From Serinicoccus sediminis (lineage in GTDB: Bacteria > Actinomycetota > Actinomycetes > Actinomycetales > Dermatophilaceae): a stretch of DNA of 54,625 nt. Positions 54,529 through 54,625 of the stretch are shown piece by piece. The notes beneath the pieces are model-generated. The model did no database searches, had not been told where the DNA came from, and worked only from the letters and a program-made list of their open reading frames with translations. The translations under genes and the position numbers were made by a program. Every line of letters begins with the position of its first letter. Positions within the stretch are counted from its first letter, which is position 1. The DNA lies in contig NZ_SDVA01000019.1 in the NCBI RefSeq assembly GCF_004153545.1, forward strand, positions 1-54,625, read 5' to 3'.

Positions 54529-54625
54529 TCAGGCGGGGCGAGACAGCTCGTGCTCGACGGCTCGGCGGATCCAGGCCGAGACTGAACGATCGTCAGCTTC
54601 TGCGGCGCGCTTGACTTCCTCGAGC
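54529..54625 (-). CDS. ribbon-helix-helix antitoxin, 3' part only
   Basis: The last 32 codons of a minus-strand gene that continues past the window edge. They read LEEVKRAAEADDRSVSAWIRRAVEHELSRPA-stop in pieces: the core EADDRSVSAWIRRAVEHEL is the second half of a CopG/RHH fold as found in type II antitoxins. The partner toxin, if any, would lie outside. This is short, but the pattern is distinctive. Confidence 0.6.
   Translation of the reverse strand, partial: LEEVKRAAEADDRSVSAWIRRAVEHELSRPA

Noticed and set aside
50654-54625. tRNA attachment site, integrase or insertion sequence at the island border
   Set aside because: No T-loop GTTCGA pattern, transposase motif or terminal inverted repeat was seen in the visible part.

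Overview
The window reads as a chromosomal segment of a high-GC Actinomycetota. The evidence is GC-saturated third codon positions, many GTG starts with 4-base GTGA/ATGA overlaps, a dnaK-grpE-dnaJ-hspR operon with HAIR operators, a Streptomyces-style PHO box in front of pstS, and many genes that appear to be transcribed without a leader. A member of the Micrococcales (Intrasporangiaceae/Ornithinimicrobiaceae type) would fit, but that is an impression from gene content only.

Layout. Bases 1-5,140 hold a cell-envelope lipoprotein and the phosphate uptake operon pstS-pstC-pstA-pstB on the minus strand. Bases 5,231-7,914 hold clpB with a HAIR operator and a sigma-R-like promoter. Bases 8,047-9,911 hold a WXG-like small protein and a polymorphic-toxin-like protein that ends right after its pre-toxin domain. 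Bases 9,915-19,808 are mixed housekeeping: ZIP transporter, macrodomain hydrolase, CYTH-CHAD protein, a 28-bp tandem repeat array, GNAT, an AAA ATPase-MFS pair, threonine dehydratase, a thioredoxin-like lipoprotein with a CcdA-like partner, and a methyltransferase. Bases 19,870-25,702 hold two adjacent two-component systems and an ABC exporter. Bases 25,944-30,352 hold the dnaK operon with its promoter region. Bases 30,410-50,653 are a run of small metabolic and regulatory units ending in a UvrA-like ABC protein.

From about 50,654 to the right edge the composition changes. GC falls, A/T-ending and TTA codons appear, and a chromosomal 8-mer (GTATGCCG) that occurs 33 times in the first 50.6 kb disappears. 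This accessory segment carries a 513-residue protein I do not recognise, a doubtful 100-residue ORF, a DUF6236-like protein, a 104-residue unknown protein and the end of a ribbon-helix-helix antitoxin. It is the best candidate in the window for something undescribed.

Three regulatory themes tie genes together. First, HspR (HAIR) and a sigma-R-like promoter (GGAAT-N18-GTT) overlap physically at clpB and dnaK, and the same promoter form sits before the OsmC peroxidase gene. Second, about 15 genes have a (T/C/G)ANNNT element 6-8 bases before the start codon and no Shine-Dalgarno sequence, as expected for leaderless mRNAs. Third, several gene ends carry hairpins or short tandem duplications of the 3' end.
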